Below, in pieces: positions 8,540 to 17,231 of a DNA stretch of 64,000 nucleotides. Every line of letters begins with the position of its first letter. Positions within the stretch are counted from its first letter, which is position 1. The DNA lies in assembly GCA_905182375.1 (NCBI GenBank), contig CAJJBF010000019.1, positions 1-64,000 on the forward strand, given 5' to 3'. The position numbers and the translations under genes were made by a program. This stretch comes from Flammeovirgaceae bacterium UBA4465 (GTDB lineage: Bacteria; Bacteroidota; Bacteroidia; Cytophagales; Cyclobacteriaceae). The notes under the pieces were generated by a model, which was not told the origin of the DNA, searched no databases, and saw only the letters and a list, made by a program, of their open reading frames with translations.

Positions 8540-10081
8540 ATGTTAAGAGTTGCTATTTACATACACATTTTCTTAATCGCCTTAGTGGTGAAAGCTCAAA
8601 TGGATATTCAAGCTACTACGGGTGGTCATTTGGTCAATTCGGCACAATTTATTTTGCCAATATCCAATGAGATTCAAGACGTTCATGTAATCTATGCCAC
8701 AAAGAATGGCATTGTTTTGTGGGTCAATAATTTCAACAAATTTGGAGATGCTCAATCGGCAGGGTCACTCATACATCTAGACACTGCTTTGACGGTATAT
8801 AGGGAAACACCGTTTTTTGTACCCTTGGGTTATACATTATTGGGATGGGATCATTCTTTAGATCAGATTCAGCTTCTTTTTTCAAGAAAACAGTATGAAA
8901 AAGATCTTTTTTCGGTTTTTAAAATAAATCTAAATACGGGATCTTCCGAAGAGCAAAAAATATCCACAGTTTTCCCTATTGAAGTAACACATTTTGAGGC
9001 ATTAAATGATTTCATTCTTGTAGGGGGTACGACGAACCATAAGCCTGTTGTCGTGACCTTTAATAAAAGTAATAATCCTCAAGTAGTCCCGGGAATATAT
9101 GGGAATGAAAATGAAATAGTGAATATATCAATTGACGATTTGAGCGGTATTTTTTCTGTAATAATGGCAGAAAAAAATAGAACAAAAAATTTGGGTTTAA
9201 CCATTTATAGTTACTCGCGAGAAAACCAACAATTATTTAAAAATAAGGGAGTGGCTACTCGAGGCAGAAATTTACTCAATGGAACGGTGATAGCTCCATT
9301 AGAAAATTCACGCTATTTGGCAGGAAGCTTTTCTAGCAATGGAACGAGGCTGAGTAAAGGCTTGTTCATTTCCAAATTTACAGGAGACCAACGGAGTTTT
9401 CTCAAATATTATGATTTTGCCTATTTTGAGCATTTTTTCGAATTTATGGGGTTAGCTCAAGAGCAAAAGTTAAAGGATCGCATTAAAAGAAAAACGGAGG
9501 AGGGAAAAAAAATAAATTTAAATTATCGCGTAATCATTAATGAGATGATACATAACAAAGGACAGCTTATTTTGTCAGGAGAGGTGTATTATCCCCAAAA
9601 TACAGATATTCAAACCTTTATACCTAGTTCAAACTTAGATCATATCCAATATTCCAATTCAGGATTTAATTATACGCATTCCTTTGCGGTGACCTTTGAT
9701 GAGGAAGGGAATATGCTTTGGGACCACAGCTTCCCTATGCAGGATATGTTTTTTATGAGTTTAGGAAAAAAAAGGGCAACATTCCATTCGGTTTTTGATA
9801 GACTTGAAGTTTACACCTTAAATAAAAATAAGATCAGGGCAAGAATTTTTAAGGGTCAAGAGATTGTCGAGCATGAGCTTGAGATTCTTGTATCGCTAGG
9901 TGTTGATGCGGATAAATGGATGTGGGAAAATCCAGAAATAGAATCTGTCATATCATGGTACGATCAGTTTATTTTAGCTTTTGGAAAGCAGCAAATATTG
10001 TCTTCTTCGAATAGGAACACCTCATTTAAAGAGATATTTTACTTAAATAAAATTCACTATGTAGGTAAAGAGGATATTTAA
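8540..10081 (+). CDS. Secreted protein of unknown function
   Basis: A 513-residue protein that I do not recognise. The first 19 or so residues form a signal peptide (hydrophobic IHIFLIALVV, then KAQ as likely cleavage site), so it is exported. The body is rich in alternating hydrophobic/polar segments with repeated phrases such as FILVGGTTN, YLAGSFSSNG and LILSGEVYY, spaced roughly as in beta-propeller proteins that start with quantities read per blade. There are few cysteines and no catalytic motif. It ends 33 bp before pyrR but looks unrelated to pyrimidine synthesis. Confidence 0.7.
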   Translation: MLRVAIYIHIFLIALVVKAQMDIQATTGGHLVNSAQFILPISNEIQDVHVIYATKNGIVLWVNNFNKFGDAQSAGSLIHLDTALTVYRETPFFVPLGYTLLGWDHSLDQIQLLFSRKQYEKDLFSVFKINLNTGSSEEQKISTVFPIEVTHFEALNDFILVGGTTNHKPVVVTFNKSNNPQVVPGIYGNENEIVNISIDDLSGIFSVIMAEKNRTKNLGLTIYSYSRENQQLFKNKGVATRGRNLLNGTVIAPLENSRYLAGSFSSNGTRLSKGLFISKFTGDQRSFLKYYDFAYFEHFFEFMGLAQEQKLKDRIKRKTEEGKKINLNYRVIINEMIHNKGQLILSGEVYYPQNTDIQTFIPSSNLDHIQYSNSGFNYTHSFAVTFDEEGNMLWDHSFPMQDMFFMSLGKKRATFHSVFDRLEVYTLNKNKIRARIFKGQEIVEHELEILVSLGVDADKWMWENPEIESVISWYDQFILAFGKQQILSSSNRNTSFKEIFYLNKIHYVGKEDI

Positions 10082-10095
10082 TAGGGATAATCTTT

Positions 10096-10103
10096 TATAT
10101 TTG
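10096..10103 (+). promoter_or_regulatory. Candidate -7 box for pyrR-pyrB
   Basis: TATATTTG fits TAnnTTTG and lies just 11 bp before the pyrR ATG at 10115. No clear TTTG is found 19-21 bp upstream, so the call is tentative. The short leader leaves no room for a pyr attenuator. Confidence 0.35.
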
Positions 10104-10114
10104 CATTATTTCAG

Positions 10115-10660
10115 ATGCAAAAGCGACTGCTCTTAGATAGCCAACTTCTTCAAATTACAATTCAAAGATTGTGTCAGCATCTTATTGAAAACCATAATGA
10201 TTTTTCCTCGGCGGTAATTTTAGGTCTACAACCTCGAGGCGTATTTTTGGCCGATAGAATTCAAAAAATCATTCAAGAACTTGAAGGCTGTCACGTAGAA
10301 GTAGGCTACTTAGATACCACTTTTCACAGAGATGATTTTCGTAGGCGGGGCATTCCCAAAAAAGCCAGTGAAACGCGCGTGCCTTTCTTGATTGAAGGTA
10401 AAGATGTGATTTTAGTTGATGATGTGCTATTTACAGGTAGATCTGTACGGGCCGCCATGGATGCCATGATTTCATTTGGTAGGCCGAAAAAAGTAGAATT
10501 ATTGGTCTTGATTGATCGGTTACATACGCGGCAGTTACCCATTGAGGCTAATTATGTGGGTAAGCAAGTCAACACTTTGGCTTCGCAATATGTCGAAGTA
10601 GGACTCAAAGAACAAAATGGTGATGATTCTATATGGTTAATGAATATCGAAGCCGAATGA
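10115..10660 (+). CDS. pyrR: PyrR-type uracil phosphoribosyltransferase/regulator
   Basis: Type I phosphoribosyltransferase of 181 residues. The PRPP-binding loop is VILVDDVLFTGRSVRAAMDA (around residues 105-124), and the N-terminal part LGLQPRGVFLADRI is typical of PyrR, which in Firmicutes binds pyr mRNA and also has weak uracil phosphoribosyltransferase activity. Here its stop overlaps the pyrB start as ATGA, so the two are translationally coupled. The very short leader shows no anti-antiterminator structure, so RNA-binding control is not supported; salvage of uracil or another regulatory mode is equally possible. Confidence 0.88.
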   Translation: MQKRLLLDSQLLQITIQRLCQHLIENHNDFSSAVILGLQPRGVFLADRIQKIIQELEGCHVEVGYLDTTFHRDDFRRRGIPKKASETRVPFLIEGKDVILVDDVLFTGRSVRAAMDAMISFGRPKKVELLVLIDRLHTRQLPIEANYVGKQVNTLASQYVEVGLKEQNGDDSIWLMNIEAE

Positions 10661-11583
10661 ACCAATTGATAAAAAACAATCTACTAGGAATCAAGGAGTT
10701 AAGTCTTAAGGAAATAGAACTAATTTTTGAAACTGCAGATAACTTCAAGGATGTAATTAATCGACCGATTAAAAAAGTTCCCTCCCTGCGAGATGTGACC
10801 ATTGCTAATATTTTTTTTGAAAACTCGACAAGAACCCAATTGTCTTTTGAGTTGGCAGAAAAAAGACTAAGTGCCGATGTAGTCAATTTCAGTTCATCTA
10901 GCAGCTCAGTTAAGAAGGGGGAGACGTTGTTAGATACGGTCAATAACATACTTTCGATGAAGGTCGATATGATTGTCATTCGTCATTCGAGTCCGGGAGC
11001 CCCTCATTTCTTGGCCAAACACGTTAATTCAAAGATCGTGAACGCGGGAGATGGAACGCATGAGCATCCGACACAAGCTTTATTAGATGCATATTCCATT
11101 CGAGAACGTTTGGGCAGTATTGAAGGGAAAAAGGTCGTGATCGTAGGGGATATCTTGCACTCAAGGGTAGCCTTATCTAATATTTTTGCCTTACAAAAAC
11201 TGGGTGCCGAAGTGATGGTTTGTGGTCCGGCAACTTTATTGCCAAAATACATCAGTGCCTTGGGCGTTAAAGTAGAATTAGACATACGAAAGGCGTTGAA
11301 TTGGTGTGATGCCGCTAATATTCTACGCATTCAACTCGAGCGACAGAGAAGGTCTTACTTTCCATCGCTTCGAGAATACAGCTTGTACTACGGTGTGAAT
11401 AAAGAAATGATCAGCGCGCTAGATAAAGAGATCATTATTTTGCACCCCGGCCCAATTAACCGAGGTGTTGAGATCACCTCAAGCGTGGCAGATGCCGACA
11501 ATGCCTTGATATTAGATCAGGTAGAAAATGGTGTGGCCATTCGGATGGCTGTTTTATATCTATTGGCCAGTAAATTAGAATAA
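10657..11583 (+). CDS. pyrB: Aspartate carbamoyltransferase catalytic subunit
   Basis: Second step of de novo pyrimidine synthesis, joining carbamoyl phosphate to aspartate in the cytoplasm. At 308 residues it has the usual length. Carbamoyl-phosphate-binding STRT is in FENSTRTQLSFELAEKRL, HPTQALLDAYS and the C-terminal HPGPINRGVE are also present. I choose ATG 10657, which overlaps the pyrR stop, over the GTG/ATG-like positions upstream at 10633 because homology starts there. No pyrI regulatory subunit gene is adjacent. It is convergent with purB and the two stop codons abut with no spacer. Confidence 0.95.
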   Translation: MNQLIKNNLLGIKELSLKEIELIFETADNFKDVINRPIKKVPSLRDVTIANIFFENSTRTQLSFELAEKRLSADVVNFSSSSSSVKKGETLLDTVNNILSMKVDMIVIRHSSPGAPHFLAKHVNSKIVNAGDGTHEHPTQALLDAYSIRERLGSIEGKKVVIVGDILHSRVALSNIFALQKLGAEVMVCGPATLLPKYISALGVKVELDIRKALNWCDAANILRIQLERQRRSYFPSLREYSLYYGVNKEMISALDKEIIILHPGPINRGVEITSSVADADNALILDQVENGVAIRMAVLYLLASKLE

Positions 11584-12931
11584 TTAGAGTCCTGTGTAGT
11601 TGAAGGGTGTAATTACTCTTAATTCTGCTTTGATATTTTCGGAAATGTCAAGAGATTCAATAAACGCTTGGATGGTGGACTCAGTAATGACTTCATTTTT
11701 ACGGGTCAGGCTTTTCAAGGCCTCATAGGGAGACGGATAGGCTTCTCTTCTTAAGATCGTTTGAATAGCTTCTGCGACGACTGCCCAATTTTGATTGAGA
11801 TCCTCCTTGATAGCCTCTTCGTTGCATTCTAGTTTTTTCCAACCCTTGACCAATGAGTGTAAAGAAATCATCGAATGTGCCATGGGGACTCCTATATTTC
11901 TCAATACGGTAGAATCTGTCAAGTCTCGTTGAAGTCTTGATATAGGAAGTTTGACTGCGAGATGTTCATACAAGGCATTGGCCATGCCTAAGTTTCCTTC
12001 TGCATTCTCAAAATCTATGGGATTTACTTTATGAGGCATGGCAGAAGAACCCACCTCATTTTTCATTATTTTTTGCTTAAAATAGCCCATAGAAACATAG
12101 GACCAGACGTCTCTACTTAAGTCAATGAGTATGGTGTTAATACGCTTTAGTCCATCAAATAACGCAGCCAAATGGTCATAATGCTCGATTTGAGTCGTTG
12201 GATGGCTCCGTTTAAGCTCCAATACATCATTTACAAATTGATGTGCAAATTGATGCCAATCTATCTCAGGATAGGCCACATGGTGTGCATTAAAATTACC
12301 CGTGGCCCCACCAAACTTAGCGGCATGAGGTACCTCTTTTAATAAGGTTCATTTGCTCATTGAGTCGAATAAGATAAACTTCAATTTCTTTTCCCAATTT
12401 TGTTGGGGATGCTGGCTGACCATGGGTTCTGGCAAGTAAGGGAATCTCTTGCCAGAGATCAGCAGACTGCTTTATCAAGGCCATGAATTCATCCAACAAA
12501 GGTAAAACAGCTTCAGAAAGCGCTTCTTTAACGGACAAGGGAATGGCGGTATTGTTGATGTCTTGAGAGGTCAATCCAAAATGGATGAATTCTTTATGAG
12601 GTGCCAAACTAAGGGCATCAAAATGATCTTTAATGAAGTATTCAACTGCTTTGACATCGTGATTGGTAACCGATTCAATTTCTTTTATTTTAAGAGCATC
12701 TGCATCTGTGAAATTTCTGTAGATATTCCTTAAGGCATCAAATTGACTAGTATCGACATTCTTTAATTGGGGTAAAGGCAGTTCACAAAGCCTTATAAAA
12801 TATTCTATTTCTACTTTCACACGATATTTGATGAGGGCAAATTCTGAAAAGTAGTTAGAGAGAACTTTTACTTTGTTGTGATAACGGCCGTCTATAGGTG
12901 AGATCGCATGGATAGAATGATTTTTGCTCAT
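11584..12931 (-). CDS. purB: Adenylosuccinate lyase, frame interrupted by one extra base
   Basis: Catalyses two steps of purine synthesis (SAICAR to AICAR, adenylosuccinate to AMP). The N-terminal part (12931 to 12317) has the E. coli-type start AISPIDGRYHNKV and FGLTSQDINN; the C-terminal part (to 11584) has the signature GSSAMPHKVNPIDFENAEGN. The frame breaks at an A-run (T4 at 12337-12340 on the plus strand). Removing one A gives IKEVPHAAKFGGATGNFNAH, exactly the conserved family sequence, and a 448-residue protein of normal length. Since purB is near-essential and nothing else is damaged, a sequencing or assembly error is the simplest explanation. A TTG-N18-TATTTTTG promoter lies upstream. 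Confidence 0.9.
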
Positions 12932-12949
12932 GTAAATAAATGTATGTTA

Positions 12950-12979
12950 CAAAAATACGGAATCCCAATGATTTGCAAC
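12950..12979 (-). promoter_or_regulatory. Bacteroidota-type promoter for purB
   Basis: On the minus strand GTTG (12979-12976) is followed after 18 bases by TATTTTTG (12957-12950), a good fit to the TTTG/TAnnTTTG -33/-7 pattern. It is 18 bp upstream of the purB ATG at 12931. Confidence 0.5.
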
Positions 12980-13029
12980 CACCATACTATGGAATTACCT
13001 TTACCATTCAAATAAAGATTTTTAAAAGA

Positions 13030-14109
13030 ATGGTTTTTGGTTTATTTAAAAAAGATAAAAAAAATAAAAAAGGGAATGAAAGGTATGTGGATCTTACAAT
13101 AAAAGAAATTGTAAAAATCACAGATGACGCAGTCAATCTCGTGTTTGACACATTAGATCAAGATTTCTCGTACCAGTCAGGTCAATTTATAACGCTGATT
13201 GATGAGGTCAAAGGTGTTAAAATTAGGCGGGCCTATTCTTTGTGCTCAGCACCAAATATAGATGTACATCCGGCAGTAACTGTAAAAAGAGTGGCCAATG
13301 GTGTAATGTCTAATCATATCAATGATACTTATCAGATAGGCCAGAGACTCAGGGTTATGGAAGCGATGGGTACTTTTACTACCCGTTTTGATGGTGAAAA
13401 ATCAAGACAACTGGTATTGATTGGAGGAGGATCTGGAATTACACCCCTCTATTCTATCGTTAAGTCGGCTCTTCATTTAGAACCCAAAACAGGGGTGCTA
13501 CTTGTTTACGCAAACAAATCATCTGCGGATATCATATTTAAGGAAGACTTAAATAAATTAAGTAAACAGTTTCAAAATTTTCATTGGATTAATATTTTGG
13601 AACAAGAAGATGCAATAACACCGGCAGATTACCTGGGTAGGCCTACAGAGCCCTTGGTGCACACCATTCTTGAGCAATCAAATGTGAGTACGCAAACCCA
13701 TTATTTCATTTGTGGTCCCGATCCGATGATGAAAATTATTCAGTCTGGGTTGGATCAATTTGGAGTTCTACCTAAACAAATTCAAATAGAAAGATTTGTA
13801 GGTAAGCATCTTGGCGAGAATTTGAAGGGCTCAAATGAAGTCAATGTATCTATTCTTTTGGATGGAACGAACCATGAGCTGAAAATAGATGGTGATCAGC
13901 CCATTTTAGATCAAGCACTTTTGGCTGGAATTGACATGCCCTATTCATGTAAAAGTGGTTTTTGTACCGCTTGTCGTGGCAAGGTATTGTCAGGAAAAGT
14001 TGATATTAAAGATGCTGATGGCCTTTCTGAAGAAGAAATTGCAGAAGGGTTCGCACTGTTGTGCGTGGGCCGTGCCTTGACACCAGATTTGCAGCTATCT
14101 CTCGAATGA
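13030..14109 (+). CDS. Flavin reductase with C-terminal [2Fe-2S] ferredoxin (PaaE-like)
   Basis: Electron-transfer protein of 359 residues. Domains in order: FAD-binding barrel with RRAYSLCSAP, NAD(P)-binding fold with IGGGSGITPLYSI and FICGPDPMMK, and a C-terminal plant-type ferredoxin with the CX4CX2C cluster in SCKSGFCTACRG plus the last cysteine in LLCVGR. This order matches PaaE and related reductases that feed oxygenases or desaturases. No oxygenase gene is adjacent, but a fatty acid desaturase lies 8 kb away. I start at ATG 13030; the in-frame upstream region contains the purB promoter. Confidence 0.9.
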   Translation: MVFGLFKKDKKNKKGNERYVDLTIKEIVKITDDAVNLVFDTLDQDFSYQSGQFITLIDEVKGVKIRRAYSLCSAPNIDVHPAVTVKRVANGVMSNHINDTYQIGQRLRVMEAMGTFTTRFDGEKSRQLVLIGGGSGITPLYSIVKSALHLEPKTGVLLVYANKSSADIIFKEDLNKLSKQFQNFHWINILEQEDAITPADYLGRPTEPLVHTILEQSNVSTQTHYFICGPDPMMKIIQSGLDQFGVLPKQIQIERFVGKHLGENLKGSNEVNVSILLDGTNHELKIDGDQPILDQALLAGIDMPYSCKSGFCTACRGKVLSGKVDIKDADGLSEEEIAEGFALLCVGRALTPDLQLSLE

Positions 14110-14163
14110 ATCGCTATTTTTTTATATTTTTACGAGAGGTAAATAGGGAAGTATACATATTTT

Positions 14164-14652
14164 ATGTTTAATAATTGGGTAGCATTTTACCAAAAGGTTT
14201 CATTATTTTTCAATGCTATCATTGCGATTTCATTTCTTCCATTTTGTTGGTTGTTATTGGAAATGGAGGCTGAGGGGAATCAAGCTGATTTGCTCTCAGA
14301 TCAAAGCAAGTGGACCGTTAGATTGATTGCTTTTACTTTAGTGTTTCTTCTCTTATTTTTTTCAGTAAAAATTACAAAAAAGGGATTAAAATCGGTTTCG
14401 TCTGAGGCTGTAGTTTCAGCTAAACTATCCTCATTTTACCATATTTATATTAAAAAGTTCATGTTCATGGAACTAGCGGCCATCACTGCTTTAGTCGCCA
14501 TTTATGTATTGAGAGATTATTTTTTCGTTTTTATTTATTTAGGGATCTTGGTGTGGTTCTCACTCATTCGCCCCACGTACAATTATGTCGTAGATAAACT
14601 CAAATTAAGTGCTTCTGAAAGGAAACAGCTGGAATCACAAATAGATTTTTAG
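14164..14652 (+). CDS. Four-helix membrane protein of unknown function
   Basis: A 162-residue inner-membrane protein with four hydrophobic segments (about residues 12-32, 50-70, 97-115 and 118-137). The N-terminus and the charged C-terminal tail (KLKLSASERKQ) are probably cytoplasmic. No motif is recognised. It follows the ferredoxin reductase gene by 54 bp and may share its transcript; its last four bases overlap the 3' end of the convergent hydrolase gene. Confidence 0.65.
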   Translation: MFNNWVAFYQKVSLFFNAIIAISFLPFCWLLLEMEAEGNQADLLSDQSKWTVRLIAFTLVFLLLFFSVKITKKGLKSVSSEAVVSAKLSSFYHIYIKKFMFMELAAITALVAIYVLRDYFFVFIYLGILVWFSLIRPTYNYVVDKLKLSASERKQLESQIDF

Positions 14653-15548
14653 AAATGCGGCCAGTTTGGGGCCTTTTCAGTTAAAAAATCATCGATCAAT
14701 GCCTCATATTTTTGGGGATGATCCTTCATATCTTTACAGTGCTTAGACCCCCAATTGGTATGATGAAAAATAGCATATTTATGATTTAATTTTTTATTGA
14801 TATCTACAGACTGCCAAGAGGACGTCTGATCATCCGATTGGGAGTGTATGAGTAATGTAGGTACGCGTATTTCTGAGGCCAATGCTTCAATATTTGCCTC
14901 ATCCAGATCAAATTGTGCCCGCCATTGCACTAAGAAATAGGTGATGGGATAAAATATTTCGATCCAACTTCCGTAACGTCTCAAAGCCCGCTCATTTACC
15001 GCAGATTTAATGTCTCGATAAGGAGAATCAGCCAATATAAAACCGACTTCTGGAGTGACTGAACTGGCTGCCAATACCGCCGCAGCACCCCAAGATTTCC
15101 CAATCCATCCAATTTGATCGAGCGACAGCTCCGACTTATGCATCAGGACTTCAGAGAATGCCAGATGGTCTTTGCGTTCTAAGATGCTCCAAGTACCTAA
15201 TGATCCACCACTTTCTCCATGCCCTCGATGATCATAAAGTATGATGTCACAACCTTTTTTCCAAAAATAAGGAGCGTATTCAGCACCTCCCATCCTATTT
15301 CCTCCCCAACCATGAGAGACGACGGCACCGCAAAAGACGCTGTCATTAGGATTTTTAAGATAAGAACCCTTCAATGAAACGTTGTCATCTGTTAATACTT
15401 CAATAGGTGCTACGACTCCATATTTATTTAGCGAAGATAAGTCAGGTTGAGATCTCCAGGGGACAATAATTAATGAAGAGAAAAACCAACCTAGGGATAC
15501 GTAAATAACCAAAAAAAGTAAAATCAAAAAGGCTAATATTTTTTTCAT
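14649..15548 (-). CDS. Membrane-anchored alpha/beta hydrolase
   Basis: Serine hydrolase of 299 residues. An N-terminal hydrophobic helix (ILAFLILLFLVIYVSLGWFF) anchors it in the inner membrane with the catalytic domain outside. Key elements: oxyanion region VSHGWGGNRMGG, YDHRGHGESGG, nucleophile in GKSWGAA, acid in HSQSDDQT and a final histidine in NWGSKHC. This set resembles the BAAT/YfhR-like esterase or lysophospholipase group. Substrate is unknown. I start at ATG 15548; a GTG at 15584 is possible. Convergent with the membrane-protein gene, with four bases shared. Confidence 0.8.
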   Translation of the reverse strand: MKKILAFLILLFLVIYVSLGWFFSSLIIVPWRSQPDLSSLNKYGVVAPIEVLTDDNVSLKGSYLKNPNDSVFCGAVVSHGWGGNRMGGAEYAPYFWKKGCDIILYDHRGHGESGGSLGTWSILERKDHLAFSEVLMHKSELSLDQIGWIGKSWGAAAVLAASSVTPEVGFILADSPYRDIKSAVNERALRRYGSWIEIFYPITYFLVQWRAQFDLDEANIEALASEIRVPTLLIHSQSDDQTSSWQSVDINKKLNHKYAIFHHTNWGSKHCKDMKDHPQKYEALIDDFLTEKAPNWPHF

Positions 15549-15657
15549 GGGGACATTAAGGGATAACTTAGAGCTACTTTTCACAAAAGGGTAATTTAAA
15601 CCGAATTAAGTTAGCCTAAGCTTCTTAAAACTGAGGATTTATTTTTGTAAAAATCAT

Positions 15658-16446
15658 TCACTTCTCCTGACTCATATTGATTTTCGCTATCATTTTGCTC
15701 TTTTTCAGTTGAATTGGAGCGCCAGATTTACGGCGCAGTTTATCATTAAATAACTCAACTACTAGGGCAAAGGTCATGGCAAAATAAATATAACCTTTAT
15801 TCACATGTTGGTGCATGCCCTCCATCACGAGCATCAATCCGATTAAAATTAAAAACGCCAGTGCCAGCATTTTTATCGTAGGCCTGTTATTGATGAAATC
15901 ACTTATTTTCTGAGAGAAAATGAGCATAACGATCATCGCAAAAATGACCGCTAAGATCATGACTATAATTTGATCTGAAAGGCCTACCGCGGTTAAGATC
16001 GAATCAAAGGAAAAAATAATATCGATCAGTACGATTTGACCCAGTGTAGCGGCAAAGGTTTGAAGTTGTGGCATATGATCAGGTATGACATCCTCACCTT
16101 CTAGCTTTTCATGAATTTCATGCACGCTTTTGGCAATAAGAAAAGTCCCGCCCGTTACCAATATGATATCCTTGATGCTGAGTTCAAAGAGAGGTAAATC
16201 GCCCCAAACAGGGAGGCTCACGATGGGCGTCGTCAAGCCGATGATCCACTTGATCGTCAATAAGAGCATTATTCTAAAAGCCAAGGCCAGCAGTAGGCCC
16301 GTATTTCTTGCCTTTGTTTGGGATACAACCGGTAATTTTCCGGTAATGATGGAGATGAAAATGATGTTATCAATTCCTAAAATGATTTCCATTACCGTTA
16401 AGGAAATCAAAGCGATGATTGCATCACCGGTAAATAAGTGTTCCAT
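15658..16446 (-). CDS. TerC-family integral membrane protein
   Basis: A 262-residue polytopic protein with the TerC/YkoY signature ILGIDNIIF near residue 25, a matching acidic motif in the second half (FSFDSILTAVGL) and about seven membrane helices. Acidic residues within helices suggest metal-ion transport; relatives take part in manganese export or metal loading of exoenzymes, and the name comes from tellurite resistance. There is no ter cluster nearby. It is transcribed from ATG 16446, 32 bp after the stop of the secreted protein to its right, so co-transcription is possible. Confidence 0.88.
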   Translation of the reverse strand: MEHLFTGDAIIALISLTVMEIILGIDNIIFISIITGKLPVVSQTKARNTGLLLALAFRIMLLLTIKWIIGLTTPIVSLPVWGDLPLFELSIKDIILVTGGTFLIAKSVHEIHEKLEGEDVIPDHMPQLQTFAATLGQIVLIDIIFSFDSILTAVGLSDQIIVMILAVIFAMIVMLIFSQKISDFINNRPTIKMLALAFLILIGLMLVMEGMHQHVNKGYIYFAMTFALVVELFNDKLRRKSGAPIQLKKSKMIAKINMSQEK

Positions 16447-16478
16447 TTTAGTTCATTTACTTTTATGTAATCAGCCGA

Positions 16479-17174
16479 TCAAATACCTAAATCCGCTCTT
16501 TTTGACCATACCTCATAAATAGGTTTTCCTTTGCTGCTCTTGCCACTGTGATGCCATTTGCCCTGTTGTAATTCAAAATCAAATTGAAGGCGCGCGCCTA
16601 CCCGACTGTTATCTCTAGAGAAATATTCTATTTTTTCCGTATACTGACCATTTACGGTCTGGTAGCTACCCCCACCAGTACCAAAAAATTCTTTGGTTTC
16701 AATATTATAGGCAATCCATTGAAATTGGGTACCTGAGAGTATTTTCATAGTTCTCCTCACTCCGGGTACGCGCTCAGAAATGACACCCTCTCGCTCACGC
16801 CCCGTAATCAGCCAAGCACCCTGCAAGGCGCCTGGTTGACCCTTATCGATCCTACGCCACAAAGTATTTTCCCATTGGATGTTATCATCACTTTGCAAGA
16901 AATTAACGTTGGTTTGGGTGCCTACTTTTTCAGGTGATGAGGTATCAAACTCCCAGTTCAAGACAACATGATTATCTGCTGTTGCCCAACTTCCCCCCGC
17001 GGTTGAAATGAATACCGCAGGGTCGGTTTCATATTTTGTAATAGAAAAATGATTCGCAGTCATGATCCAAACAGATTGTATTTGATCTGTCGAGGATGAC
17101 CAAGCCCCTGTTAGGTTTTGTCCGATCAAAAAGCTACTAAAGAGCAGTGTATATATGTAGGTAAGTATTTTCAT
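16479..17174 (-). CDS. Secreted protein of unknown function (lipocalin-like)
   Basis: Signal peptide of about 19 residues (ends FSSFLIGQ) followed by a 210-residue exported domain that begins LTGAW and has a second unit starting LQGAWLITG. The two halves each open with a GAW motif and contain GGSW/GGSYQTVNGQY, so the protein looks like two related beta-sheet modules. It resembles DUF4488-like or lipocalin-like families, but I cannot assign function. Sits between pirin and TerC, same strand, 57 bp after pirin's start. Confidence 0.65.
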   Translation of the reverse strand: MKILTYIYTLLFSSFLIGQNLTGAWSSSTDQIQSVWIMTANHFSITKYETDPAVFISTAGGSWATADNHVVLNWEFDTSSPEKVGTQTNVNFLQSDDNIQWENTLWRRIDKGQPGALQGAWLITGREREGVISERVPGVRRTMKILSGTQFQWIAYNIETKEFFGTGGGSYQTVNGQYTEKIEYFSRDNSRVGARLQFDFELQQGKWHHSGKSSKGKPIYEVWSKRADLGI

Positions 17175-17231
17175 TTGAGATGTATTTAGGCATAAGATAA
17201 TAATAACCTCATCGAATAAGAAATATAGACC

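Noticed and set aside
16130-16522. 130-codon plus-strand frame over terC
   Set aside because: Shadow of the TerC gene; low-complexity hydrophobic/lysine composition.
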